Source: Asterella californica (lineage: Eukaryota; Streptophyta; Marchantiopsida; Marchantiales; Aytoniaceae). Taken from it: a stretch of DNA of 64,000 nucleotides. Location of the stretch: NCBI GenBank assembly GCA_036924285.1, contig JAYKYS010000014.1:4836001-4900000 (forward strand). Direction: 5' to 3'. The notes under the pieces are model-generated. The model saw only the letters and a program-made list of their open reading frames with translations. It was not told where the DNA came from and made no database searches. Both the position numbers and the translations under genes were made by a program. Positions 11,221 to 22,264 of this stretch are shown one piece after another (the first letter of the stretch is position 1; each line of letters opens with the position of its first letter).

Positions 11221-13202
11221 CTTATAATATAGGCAATCCAACGTAACATTGCTATGTCTTGCATGGTACAGTTGGATATCATGCCTAGTAGAGGAAGACA
11301 ATCCGTTTCCAGGACTACATGAGCACCAATCAGAAACTCACGATCTGTCTTCATTGCTGTCACCGCTCCCCACAACTCACGCTTCACCTGAGGATAATCT
11401 CGTTGCCTGTCTGTCAAGATCCTAGCTCCAAACTTGGAGGTAAGCCGCATACCATCCGCATCATCTTGACCTATCGCCCAACCAATCGCCTTTGGACTAG
11501 TATCTACTGTGACAATGACAGGTCTCCCACACCCGTAGTCTACTCTTCTCAGAACAGGTGGAGACTGTAGAGCCTCCTTCAACCTATTCATAGCTTCTCG
11601 ATGGACTGAGGTCCATACAAACCGCTTACCCTTCCTCAATAATGCATACAAAGGCTCAGCAACATGAGCATAATGAGGAATGGATAAACGATAAAATACG
11701 CAAGCACCTAGAAAACGTCGAACCTCTGTGATATTCCTACAGTCTGCCATCCTAGCTATGGCTTCAACCTTCTCGGGGTTTGGTCGCCTTCCAAAAGCTC
11801 CACACAGATGTCCAACCACTAAAATCTCAGACACACCAAACTTGGACTTAGCTCCCGACAGGGTGAGATGTACCTCCTCCAAGTGAGTCAAGATACGTTC
11901 TACATCCCTGATATGATCCGCAACAAACCTTCTACACCCACTCGCAAGTACTGCTTCATCCTTGTCTTCAATCGCGCAGCCCTTTATAGGAATATCATCT
12001 AGAAATGAAATGGTAACGTCAGGCACAAACTCCCTTAGTACCTTGTGCATCGCATTCTGCATATGAGCCACCGAGTTCGTTGCTCCTTGTGGAAGAGTAC
12101 ACATCCGCATCAATCCCAGGGGCGTACGCATAGTAGTTAAATCTCTACTCTCCACAGCCAGCTGGAACTGATCATAACCAGAATATAGATCTCTTATTGA
12201 ATAGATAGCTCTCCCTGCAAATGCCTCTGCTACCTCTTCAATCACAGGGCCCGTCCCAACGTTACGAATGGTTACGTTATTCGCAGGCTGTAGGTCTTGA
12301 ATAAAACGCAAAGCTCTTGACTTCTTGGGTACAGTGAACCATCTGCTAGAATATGGTCCCATGGACGGCTCAAGTATCCCCATCTGTACCTTCTCTTTCA
12401 ACAACTCGATGAGTTTAGGCAACAAAGCACGAGGAACTGGGATTGGTTTCAGATCCCAAGGCACATGAGGGATTGTAAATATAACCATAGGCGTTATAAC
12501 CTTTGGGTCCACACAACCTATCTCCTCTGGTGAAAAAGAGAATGCTTTACCATGCTTCACTATCATATGTTCAAACACTGTCTTCTCGACCTCAGTCAAG
12601 AAATCACCCCCTCCTATCTGGAGCTCCTTCAATGTCTCCTCAGTAAACTGGTGCCCTACTCGTCTATGATCACGCAATATAGGTTCAGTCCCCACTAACT
12701 GTACTTGCTGCTGGGAGTTAGCAGGTAGTTGAGCTGCTACCGGTCTTACCTTTCTCAGTACAGATTTGTACTTCGCATGGACGTCTGCTTCTTGAGGGAG
12801 TGCACACCAACAACTTGCTTCTCTCCCTTCATTATTCTGCATCGGATGAGGAAAGAACTGCAGGTATGTAGCAATCTCCTCATATATGCATCGAGAGTGG
12901 ATAGGGATCACCACCACACTATTTTTCCCCTCCATCAATCTACTCACACTGTCTAACCAACCAACAGCTGACTGTACAGACATAAACTCTTCAAACAACC
13001 CAGAAACCACTTCGTCTTCAGATAGAACTCCTACATGCCACAACCCTGATACCTGTTTCACCATCCATCTTTTTGTATTTTCCTCCATATCTTCAACTCT
13101 TGTAAATCGGCTCCACCCATCTGCCTCAAACATCACCAATCCAGACTGCCAACTCTGTACACCACACATGTATCCAGACCTTTGTACATGTCTCGCTTCC
13201 AA
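11124..13202 (-). pseudogene. pol: Element F reverse transcriptase-RNase H
   Basis: This frame of 692 codons covers an N-terminal pol region, the RT (VPKKSRALRFIQDLQ, SGYDQFQL, LPQGATNSVAHM, active site FLDDIPIKG) and RNase H (VTVDTSPKAIGWAIGQDD, RELWGAVTAM, VLETDCLPLLGM). It leaves the conserved frame after SLNPELKHM near 11220. Both RT catalytic Asp residues are present. The RT motif FLDDIPIKG differs from the usual Ty3/gypsy F-[IV]-DD-[IV]-LVYS pattern and matches that of B. Relative to the protease the frame is -1, as in B, but the junction has no canonical slippery heptamer. Confidence 0.88.
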
Positions 13203-13249
13203 CTCTGACGGGACCTCAACAGTAGGTTCTACACCCCTGTCTTCCCGCC

Positions 13250-13864
13250 CTACAGGAGTGGATTGCGAAAAACCTTACATCTCTTCGTCTGAGAATCTCT
13301 AAGGGTTTGTCTGTTCCGCTCATGTCTTGAACGAACCGTCAAAAACTGTACTGAGTACTTGTCATCCGGACTCCGAACTCTAGCATAATGAGACCCATCG
13401 TTCATCACTTTTGTCTCCATCCGAACAGCGGTGATGTATGGTTGACCCAGTATGACGGGATAGGAGGCAGATGACTGTACAAAGAAATGCTGATCAACTT
13501 CTACATCCCCAATCCTTACACGCATATTGGGACAAGCTCCGTACAACTCACCCTTTTGATTATTTGCTGCACGAAGTACCCAACCATGATTCCTTTCGAT
13601 TGGCCACTGCCCCTTCTCATACACCTCCTTGGAAATGATGTTGATCTCCGACCCGTGATCCACAAGTGCAGGTACTGGTTCAGAAAGTCCTCCAAGCCGA
13701 ACCTGCGTCTCTGTTGTCGCTCTTGCCCAGTGCTTCTCTTTGAAATCGTCGTCTGCGCCTAACTTATCCTCTTCAAACTTTTCATCTTCATTCTCAATAA
13801 CAGCGGGACCAGCAACCCATGCCTCATACTTATCATCTCCGAACTGATCAAACACCAACAGCAT
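13250..13864 (-). pseudogene. Element F aspartic protease region
   Basis: The frame encodes HWARATTETQVRLGG, then ALVDHGSEINIIS, then YPVILGQPYITAVRMETKV. The hydrophobic-Gly segment VILGQPYI is typical of retropepsins, which places DHG at the position of the active-site DTG/DSG. In B the protease is fused in frame to gag. Here it lies in a different frame from gag (effectively +1, overlapping at 13848-13864), so a small indel has separated them. It ends at 13250 just before the pol frame. Confidence 0.82.
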
Positions 13865-15839
13865 CTACTGCTCCAACCATCTGACTACTTACTTGTTCAG
13901 TCAATACCTGTCTCTTTCTCTTCATGATGTCTATTATCAACTCATGAAACTCTCTCTTTGCGATGCCGAGCACTTCACGAAGAGTAAACTCAACCCTAGC
14001 ATCCAAAATGCGTTGCTCTAGAACAGCACGCAAGTCTGTTGTTGTTTCGATGTCTACCGCTAACTTGTAAGCTGGAGCTTTCCCTTTCTCTTGTGCTGTA
14101 AACCTCTTTCCTCGTACTCTATCTGTAGCAGTAGTCTCTTGTGGCAAATCCTGCACACCTTCCATAGGATCCACTACAGGTGGTGGAGCTGTAGAGGTAG
14201 AAGGTATATCCTCTGCAGCAGGAAATCTTCCAGCTGGTACAGATGGTGACGGTTCAGCTGCTCTCCTCCTTGTAATCCTCCGACGGTCACTATCTTCTGG
14301 TACTCCTGCATCTAAGTCAGAAGCATCCCGTCTTCTTTTGTCTTCGATCATGGCATCTTGTTCACCACTCGTCTCTAAAAACGCTCGAATAGAAGTTGCA
14401 TCTACTGGGTCTCTCCATCCATTAGCTCTCCTAATGCTCTCAGCACCTCTCTTCATCATTTCGACCGGAACCTCAACAGCCTGCTCAACCATAGTTGGAT
14501 TAGAGCGCACCTCAACTCTCCCAGTATATACATCAGCCTCCGCAGAACCCGCAGTCATCGCTGTAGTATTCGCACCAGTAAGTGCTGGAAGAGAACTCCT
14601 CATTCCTCCTCTTCCAAAATATGTGTTCAGAGGCTGTCCAGTGACGGTTAGATACAATCTGTTGTTCTGATAGTTGACTACGCCCTCTCGCAAGACAACC
14701 GCCAAGTCTTGACAGTCTCCTCTGAGATGATCTGGACTATCGCACCAAATACATCTCCTGGTAAAGGTTCCTCCTACAGGTCGGGCACCTGGTGCAACAG
14801 GTCGTTGATCTCTCCTCAAGTTTGCCATCTCAACCCTCAAATCTCTCAACTGTTGAGTAAGTTCTTCTATCAAGTTATGTTGATTTCGGTTCTCAACAGG
14901 TCGCTGCTGCTGTCTAGGTCCTCTCTGTGCTGGGATAGGTACTGCAGGCGCTTGAGGAACCACTTGGGGAACCACTATAGGTGCTTGAGGAATCACAATA
15001 GGTGCTTGAGGTATTGTAGGAGGAGCTACAGGAACATGAGGAGCTACTCTCTGCTCTGGCAAGGTCTCTGGCTGCAGTACCATCCTACCACGACGTTGTC
15101 TAGCAAGGGTGGATACTGCTTCTTCTACTCTCCTCCAATCAGATGTAACTCCCCCTTCAGCCCCTCGATCAGCCAACATGAAACAAAGCCTATCTGCTGT
15201 GAACTCATCCAGAGCCCCTAAGAACAACTCTGTCTTCCTAGCATCCAACGTCAACCTCTCTAGACCAGAAAGCTGAGAGTACCTCTTCTCAAATTCACGG
15301 ATCACTTCATTCAATCCCATGGAACGTCCAGGCTGACGCTCTATCCAATCCATGAGAGTTCTTCTGGTGACTCTTTCAGAGTCCTCTTCTAGAAATTCTT
15401 CTCTTAGTGCACGTTCAAACAGGGTCCACCCACCTAAATGTCTTCTTTGTAAATTTCTAACCTTCTCTCTCAATTCAGGGACAACAGTCAACTCAAAGCT
15501 TAGAATTACCTCAACTTCAGGTGCCCTGACTAACTCCATCTCGCCCACATACTCCCGCAGGTACCTTGTAACATCTCTTCCATCAAATCGCCCACATCGA
15601 CCTACAATTGCTTGTAATGCTCTTGTGGACTTCTGCTCAGCTCCCCCAATTGCAGGCTGCTGCTGAATCAGGGCAGCCAATGCCTGAAGAATCTGAGACG
15701 TGTCTACAGCAGGCTGTGCTGCTGCTGTTGGAACCACCGTAGGTCCTCCTTGAGAGCCAATTCCATCTTGACCGGGAGTCCCTTGAACAGGAGCACCCTG
15801 AGCAGCAGCCGCACCCTGTACAGCAGCACTGTGATCCAT
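13848..15839 (-). CDS. gag: Element F Gag
   Basis: This is an open frame of 663 codons from an ATG at 15839. It has an N-terminal Gln/Ala/Pro-rich segment, a capsid-like helical region (about residues 85-260: RYLREYVGEMELVRAPEVEV, DSERVTRRTLMDWIERQPG), a Pro-rich linker, a zinc knuckle CIWCDSPDHLRGDC (CX2CX4HX4C), and a C-terminal region with LREVLGIAKREFHELIIDI. Layout and motifs match Gag of B. Gag packages the element RNA into virus-like particles in the cytoplasm. The C-terminal fusion to protease seen in B is lost by a frameshift at about 13860. Confidence 0.88.
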   Translation of the reverse strand: MDHSAAVQGAAAAQGAPVQGTPGQDGIGSQGGPTVVPTAAAQPAVDTSQILQALAALIQQQPAIGGAEQKSTRALQAIVGRCGRFDGRDVTRYLREYVGEMELVRAPEVEVILSFELTVVPELREKVRNLQRRHLGGWTLFERALREEFLEEDSERVTRRTLMDWIERQPGRSMGLNEVIREFEKRYSQLSGLERLTLDARKTELFLGALDEFTADRLCFMLADRGAEGGVTSDWRRVEEAVSTLARQRRGRMVLQPETLPEQRVAPHVPVAPPTIPQAPIVIPQAPIVVPQVVPQAPAVPIPAQRGPRQQQRPVENRNQHNLIEELTQQLRDLRVEMANLRRDQRPVAPGARPVGGTFTRRCIWCDSPDHLRGDCQDLAVVLREGVVNYQNNRLYLTVTGQPLNTYFGRGGMRSSLPALTGANTTAMTAGSAEADVYTGRVEVRSNPTMVEQAVEVPVEMMKRGAESIRRANGWRDPVDATSIRAFLETSGEQDAMIEDKRRRDASDLDAGVPEDSDRRRITRRRAAEPSPSVPAGRFPAAEDIPSTSTAPPPVVDPMEGVQDLPQETTATDRVRGKRFTAQEKGKAPAYKLAVDIETTTDLRAVLEQRILDARVEFTLREVLGIAKREFHELIIDIMKRKRQVLTEQVSSQMVGAVDAVGV

Positions 15840-15949
15840 TTTCCACCCAATCTAGCCAATTCTCCAAATCGATCACCCCAATTGCTCTCAGTGGAAGCAC
15901 CAGATGTCGTGGCGAGAGTCTTTCTTGGGGAGGGCGGACCTCCTGACTG

Positions 15950-17557
15950 TGATAGATCAGAGAGAAATGACCATGAAGGAGAATAGGTCGCTGCAGACGA
16001 TGAAATCTCAAAACACACCCTCTTGTGCCCACCAATTGCAAAACAAACACTCAAGCACGCACTCAAGTACACAAATATGTCTCTCCGGAGTAGAAATAGC
16101 TTTATTTCAGCGTCAACTGCTTCACTGTTAAGAAAATATCTCTCTCCTCCTCTCCTAAGTCCTTCTCAACTGAAAATTCCAAGGAATTTGATCTTACGAC
16201 AACCAACGCCTTGTCAAAAACGATCTCCTTCCAATAAACCACCTCTATCCGTTCAATTCTACTCCTTCCAAACCTCAAAACTGTGTAACATATGAGGTTC
16301 TTGTCTCCAAAACACTTTCCTGCCTCTCTCACGATCTCCCCTGTTCACTCTATTCAATTCTGTCAGAAAAATCGACCCCCACTCAGCCTCCAAGCTTCTC
16401 AGCGTCTCCTCTCCTCAAATCCCTAATTCTCCTCCTTTCTCCTCCTTCGCCTTAGTTCTCTCAGAAAACTCCCTTGAAAAAGTGTCCCCGATCTCCAGCC
16501 GCCGCAGGTATTAAACCTAAAAGTTAAGGCCCCTGCTTAAGCTGCCCCCCTGCTGTCCTTATGCGTACAGAGCATTTTTTACAAAGTTGGCCCCTTTTTA
16601 ATACAAGTTTCACAGTTGTCTCCACAAACTCTACCCCTACACTAATAAAGGTTCACATAACCTCATTCTCCATCCCAAGCCTACTCGACGATTATTTAAC
16701 TATTTAACAAAAATTTTCTGTGCTCTTGATGCCATCCTGAATATACTACAAGCCATCCAATGTAGGCCGAAGCCCCTACACTTATGAGGCTGCCCCACAG
16801 GGCTTACAGCCCCCCCATATGCGCACCAGGTATCTCCCATAGTATATTCAGGATGGCATGCGGAGGCTTAGGCCAAGAAGCCCACGATTAAGGGAGATAC
16901 CGGTCTCCCGCCCCTAGGTATACAGGACATGGCTGAATACCCAACATAGACTCCCATCCGGGAGGTCAACATGCCAGAATAGGAACCAGAAGCCAGGAGG
17001 GATTGATCCTGAGACCACTTCCCTCCTAGGCAGGCGCCCTATCACTGGGATGGCCTCTAGTTCCGTTCTAAAAGGATTTAAACTTTGTACATATGCTTTT
17101 ACTGTAGAAATCTTCCTGCAAAGTCTTTACTAGCCTTTTCTGTGCAAACTCCTCTATACAACTCCGTTTTTAATGAACAAGGAGTCAAAACTATAGTATT
17201 CAGGAACACCTACACACCCACGCTATCAGATTCTGAGTTCGAGTCTCGAGCCAAAATCGACGGATTTCCCTCTTTCACATATTTCACAGCCTAAAACTCG
17301 TACTAACTATTGCTTAAAACACTTTCTGTCAAAACTAGAAGCATGAGGTCGCTCTCCTCGTTGTGCTTTACATCCTGGTGTCTTTCGACTCCCTTAGGGG
17401 TGATACTCCAACCCAAGCTAGGGGGCAGCTTGTCAAGCATGGCCCCAGCTTAGCTCATGCCTAGCTTGTTAAGCTGCAGGGCAGCTTCCTTTACACAACA
17501 AAGAAAAGATCTCTTTGCAACTAGTTTTCATTGTACAGACCCATGTACAACACGACA
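15950..17557 (-). repeat. Element F 5' LTR
   Basis: This 1,608-base LTR lies upstream of gag on the minus strand. It begins there TGTCGTGTTGTACATGG and ends CTGATCTATCA. It lacks the 71-base segment present in the 3' LTR. I could not assign a primer-binding site: the bases following the LTR (15840-15949) match no tRNA end that I recognise. Confidence 0.92.
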
Positions 17558-18852
17558 GCGCAAAGAGGAGAACCGCTCCTGCCACGAGGAGTCTTCCACC
17601 CCGGAAGATGAGAAGAGTAGCTTCTTCTCGTGCGCAGAAGATGAAGGCCGTAGTGGTGGAAGAGGCTCCCTTGCCTCTGGAAGACGAAGTCGACACCCTC
17701 GAGCGAGTGGTGGGGATGAACTTGTCTTCCGCAAGAAGACGACTGGAGGAGTTCAGTGCCTACTTCCAGAAGGAGATCCAGCCCGCTATGGAGTTGTTGG
17801 AAAGGAGAGCGAGGGCACAGAAGAAGCCCTTATAGCCTGGATTCGGCCTGCGCACCTTGCTGCGACAGGAAGACAGCCAACAGAAGACGGAGTCTCTGGA
17901 AGCTAGCCTCCGCACCACGGAGAAGCTTGCAGCCAGGTACAAGGCGGAAGCAGCCGCTTCTGCCAAGGAGTCGATGCAACTTCGGAAAAGCAACCAGGAG
18001 TTGCAGACGCGAGTACAGCAGCGCGATCAGGAAGTTCTCCGAGTGCGGGAGAAGATCACTGCCCTCGCAGAAGTGCAGACCACTTGGAAGATGCAGTGAG
18101 AAGCCGCAGAAGCACGAGCTGCAGTGGAGAAGACGCAGAGGGAAGCAGCAGAGGTCCGTGCGTAGAAGATGCTAGCGCAGTCGGTAGAAGCGCTTCGGAA
18201 GAAGTTCAACTTCACCGCGAGTAAGAAGTTACTTACCTTAGCTAGGGAATGGGACAGCGAGTCCAAGACGAGGTTGGTGGAATGCAGAGATAGCATGTTC
18301 AGGTACCTGGATAGACAAATAGAAGGAGTGAAGACACTTTACGGTCTTCCCTCACTTCCGACACCTGCAACCGCATCTTCCCAAGCCCCAGCACCCTCGA
18401 CTGGATCCGGAATGGAGAAGGAGGAGTTCGATCTCGCTGTACACTTGGTGGTGACAACGTTGGAAGACGAGAAGACTCCAGAAGACGCCCCGGAAGACAT
18501 GATGTCTTCTGGAAGACAGGAAGACGAGCCGTCTTCCCAGGTATTCTGCGTGGAGGAAGCGACTTCCCCGGACCCCTATGAGATCGCCATGGTCCCTAGT
18601 ACTGCATCTGTGCCTCAAAAGACTGAAGACGCACCATTCGACTCGTCTTCCCAGAAGACCATTCCGTCTTCCGAAGTCGAAGCCGAGGAAGACGCAGCCG
18701 CAGAAATAGCAGGGCCAGCGAAGAGCGAGGAGAGGGAAGCTACCTCAGTGGTACCCGAGGTAAGTGCAGGGCTTCCCAGCCCATCAGAAGTCGAGGTAGT
18801 AGCTCCGGTAGGAGCAGATCATGTAGAGATTGCCACCGAGCAATCAAAGTAG
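17558..18852 (+). pseudogene. LTR-encoded ORF, C-terminal part (A1 5' LTR)
   Basis: This resumes the LTR ORF after element F. It encodes a basic stretch (RSLPPRKMRRVASSRAQKM), a conserved MNLSSARRRLEEFSA block, a long heptad-rich coiled coil (LRKSNQELQTRVQQRDQEVL and following), KKFNFTASKKLLTLAREW, MFRYLDRQIEGVKTLYGL, and an acidic Ser/Glu-rich tail with the conserved stop at 18850-18852. One frame runs throughout but is broken by TAG at 17833-17835, TGA at 18097-18099 and TAG at 18163-18165. Other copies have CAG, CGA and CAG there, so all three are C-to-T changes. Confidence 0.85.
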
Positions 18853-20505
18853 TTAGCAAAACTCAATCGACATTTCCAGATTTAGTAGGATTGGACATGC
18901 TATCTTAAGGGTGGCAGTTTTCCATGTAAAAATAGTTAGGACCCCATGTGGCAGCATAGGTAGCGTAGGAGTAACACAGTGGAGGGCTAATTGGGAAGAG
19001 GGACCGCATGCATGTGAGGTGACAACCTCTTGTCAGCGCCTCTCTCTCTCTCCCTGGTGGTCGCCTCCCCTGACTCTCGAGGCAGATGGTTAAGTAGGAT
19101 AGCAGGGTAGGAGAAAAGCTCTCTGAGAGCTCTGTCAGTTCTGTAGAATTCGGCAGTAACTGAACATACACACCGATTCTACAGGCAGGCAGACGAGACA
19201 CATTAGAGCAGAGACAGTCTTAGCGCACTACACCCGTTGTTGGAAACATACGAATAGTCTTGGAATATACATGAGGGGTCTGCATACTCGCACCAGCAGT
19301 GGTTCGAAGATGTAGATAGAGGTAGTGGACAGTCTAGGAACAGGGAACGGCATCCTCGTGCAGTCCTGTTAGCTAGGCTGGTGTGTCGAGGAGTAGACGC
19401 AAGAAGTAGCGGGAGTGAGCTTCCCAATGCCATTGTGACTTCTTCTCGGGGAATAGATTGTGGATTTGAGTGCAGAAGCTTTGTCCATGTCTTCTGGGTG
19501 GTGGAATGTATTGAATTCGCTCCCAATTGTGCATGGAAAGTGTTCTTCTTGAGTGGCGGTGAATGTCAACAGTTGTGGAGTGTAGCTTGACTCGTTCAGT
19601 AGAGCACTTGGGATCTACGTACGAACGGTCTTCTGGGTAAGGGATCCCAGAAGATAGAGCAGTCAAAGCAGCGAAGTGAAGAAGAAAGAAGCCTTCTTCC
19701 CGCAACAGAAGACGACATCCTCGAGTAGAAGACGGTGCTACAGTACTCACGTTTGTTGTCTTCCTCCCCAAACTATTACAAGCAGGGATGGCTTGTTAGT
19801 CAGGATCCGGACTAGAAGTCTGTCGGAATCTTAATTGCCCTTTTTCATCCTGTTTTCTCTTGTTTGGATTTCTTCTTCTTCCCATCTTCCCTCATCTTCC
19901 CCATCTTCTTATCTTCTTCTAGTGAGCTTCCGATACTTCTATTGAGCTTCCGTGAAGGTGAATGTCGTTGTAGCGCTGCAGGAAGACAACTTCCGTAGGC
20001 AGAAGCCTGGGAAGGCTACAGGGGGCATACACCCTATGATTGATCCAACCCGTTGGAATGTGAGTGTGAGAGTAAGATGTAACGACTGTTACTAGTCGAC
20101 TTCTGCGAAGCCGGACAGCCTTCTGGAGGTGTGAGAAGACGAGCTAAACCCCCAGAAGACGAGAATCGTTTCGGGAAGACGGTATCGAGAAGACCGGAAG
20201 AAGCAACCTGGAAGCAGGAAGATCATCTTCCCGAGCTTCTCTGTGAATAGCTGTGTGATATTTTAGTTGGTAGTTGTTTGTTTGGGTCCAGAGCACCATT
20301 TGGCGTATCTGGAAGACGTGTTGTTTTGTGTGGTTTTGTGAGAAGACGGGATTTCTAGGCAAAACCCGTGTGTTTGTGTGTTTGAACAAATCTTAGAACT
20401 TAGAGCAGCGTTACTTGTGCAAATCCTCTGTGGGAACGATATCTTGTATACTAAATGGGCAAAAGGAGAAATCCTGCGTCACTACATATAGTGAGGAACC
20501 ATTTT

Positions 20506-20523
20506 TGGCGCCGCTGCCGGGGA
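20506..20523 (+). other. A1 primer-binding site, tRNA-Asp type
   Basis: TGGCGCCGCTGCCGGGGA lies 19 bases after the 5' LTR end. As I recall the plant tRNA-Asp 3' end (CCCCGGCAACGGCGCCA), it is complementary with one mismatch. This primer class is typical of plant Tat/Athila-type Ty3/gypsy elements. A2 has the same site at 42616-42633 with one further change. Bases 20524-20867 are an untranslated leader. Confidence 0.85.
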
Positions 20524-20867
20524 TTTCATCTTAGTAACTTCTGTTCTAAGCTTCCTGGATCTGTGTGTCATTAGTTAGGTTCGTTTCGAACTAACTTCGA
20601 TTGTAGTTGAATGTGTTGTGGGACTCTATCTTGCTAGAAGACAGACACCGCAACCAGAAGCTGATAAGATACATCAGGGAAAGTTGGAAGAAGCCGCTTC
20701 CCTGCTTCCAAGAACTCCTTGGAAGACTCGATCTTGGAAGATTGCAGTGAGTGCAACCAGAAGCAGGAGAAGAAGACGTTCAGAACTTGTGATCGGTTGT
20801 TCAGTCATTTGGTCTTCCGGATCTAGTGGTAGAAGAATAGAGACATCTGTTCTCAGTACTCTGGTGG

Positions 20868-22264
20868 ATGCCTCCGACCGGAGGAAGAAGCAGAAGACGC
20901 ACGGGTAAAGATCCTGAGTGGGTAAACTCACCCCAGCGAACCGCTTCTAGAGAGCAGCGGATATCCCTGAGACACCAAAGGAAAGAAGAAGAGCTCAGGA
21001 AGATCCGATCGGTAGAGTTGGAAGAGCCTTCCATCTCGAGCATAATCTTTGGCGAAGACAGAAACCAACCGGGTGATCACGTGTATAAAGTAGATTTCGA
21101 TACTGGTTACTCGGAAGACGTCTTCCCAAGTACGGAAGAAGCTTCTCAAGGTGAGGGAAGACTGGAGGAGATTGTCCCTGACGTCTCGGAAGGTAGCAGT
21201 GACAGTAGCTCTGACTCAGAAGACGATCTTCCTGATTCAGACATGCCTGGACCTTCGAGAAGACCATCTCCACCACCTGGACCTGAGGAAGAAAGAAGTT
21301 GGCAGTCGCACCAGCCGGTAGTCGACATGGCTTCCCACACTCGACAGAAGTACCATCCGTACGACGATGATGATGATGCGGACGACTTCATCACGATGTT
21401 CGAAACCATCTCTAGATCCAACAAGGAAGATGCTGATGTTGACAGACTCCGTGTATTTCCCAGTTTGATCAAAGGGAAAGGAAGGAAGTGGATGAGTAAA
21501 ACGTTGGATGATGTTGTAGTAATGGCCGCTTGGGCTACTCTGAAGGCAGCTTTTCTGAAGAGATTCAGAGGAGTGGGCTACGATCGTATGACCCTCATAG
21601 AGCTTCAGAGGCTCGAACGGAAGAAGAAAGAGACACTGTGGGATTACACCGAGAGGTTTGAAGATCTCCTGGATCATATCCCTCAGAACCAAGGAAGACC
21701 CGGCTACTGTGCCCAGCAAGCTGTGGACTGGTACTTGGGAGGATTGTCTCAGGATATGGAATTGTACTGCAGAAGAGGAGGAGGTGATGATTTAGCGGAG
21801 GTACAGAAGCATGCCGAGCAATATGAAACCTCGAGCATCACTCGTAATATGACGAAAGACAAAGGGAAGACCTCGAAGAAGTCCAAGAAGTCGAAGAAGT
21901 CTTCCCGGAAGTCCAAGAAGAAGTCCAAGTCCACTGAAACTGATAACAGTGATTCGGAAGCAGCCTCTACTTCTGAAGAGTCTACTGTCGAAAGTTCAGA
22001 ATCCGAATCTGAACAAGAGAGGAAGACGCGGAAGAAGAAGAAGGAGAAGACGCGAGCAAGGGAGGAAGTTGTGCAGAAGATGCCTCAAACTCGGATCATT
22101 CAGTCTGCACCTGATCCCCGCATCGATGAGGTTCTGAAGCAATTTGCCGACCTGAAAGTTCATCTTCTGAACCAGAAGGATAAGCGGAAGCAGCCTACGG
22201 CTTCCCGGCCAAACCTTTGGTGCAACCTTTGTAACTCTTCTGGACACACCAGAGATCAGTGTAC
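20868..22264 (+). CDS. gag: A1 Gag, N-terminal part (interrupted by A2)
   Basis: The frame opens at ATG 20868 (MPPTGGRSRRRTGKDPEWV) after a leader of about 340 bases. Residues 1-150 are charged and Ser/Asp-rich. A capsid/retrotrans_gag-like region follows (about residues 150-310: YDDDDDADDFITMFETISRS, FPSLIKGKGRKWMS, AWATLKAAFLKRFRG, LERKKKETLWDYTERFEDLL). Then come a very Lys/Ser-rich stretch and a zinc knuckle CNLCNSSGHTRDQC. A2 inserted two codons later; the same frame resumes at 55960 with further knuckles. Gag forms the particle and binds RNA. This half has no internal stop. Confidence 0.9.
22260..22264. repeat. Target-site duplication of A2 (TGTAC)
   Basis: TGTAC flanks A2 at 22260-22264 and 55955-55959. 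Removing A2 and one copy restores the A1 gag reading frame exactly (codons for D-Q-C-T-Q-D-Q). This is strong proof that A2 inserted into A1. Confidence 0.95.

Larger units (their letters stand above)
7923..17557 (-). mobile_element. Element F: degenerate Ty3/gypsy element in the A1 5' LTR
   Basis: F is a minus-strand element of 9.6 kb with two long LTRs (7923-9601 and 15950-17557), gag (13848-15839), protease (13250-13864), RT-RNase H (11124-13202) and integrase (9647-11220). Its proteins and the sequence beside its polypurine tract (GGATGTGCAGG) are clearly related to element B. There is no target-site duplication: the A1 LTR lacks about 691 bases at the insertion point, so a deletion removed one flank. 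Frameshifts and nonsense codons in pol mean F is not autonomous. Confidence 0.92.
5564..20486 (+). repeat. A1 5' LTR, interrupted by element F
   Basis: The LTR starts TGTGGTGCCCACAAATT and ends CTGCGTCACTACA, 19 bases before the primer site. Element F (7923-17557) interrupts it. Compared with the A2 3' LTR, about 691 bases (equivalent to 25171-25861) are missing at the F site, so the original length was near 6 kb. The first 2 kb (5564-7565) contain dense GAAGAC/GTCTTC clusters and no sense ORF I would support. The middle holds the LTR ORF (7566-7922 plus 17558-18852). The last 1.6 kb (18853-20486) holds nothing further that I can identify. Promoter and polyadenylation sites were not located with confidence. 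Confidence 0.92.

Noticed and set aside
13240..13290. A canonical -1 slippery site in element F
   Set aside because: The in-frame codons are AAG GTT TTT CGC, which do not fit the heptamer rule. F may have lost it.
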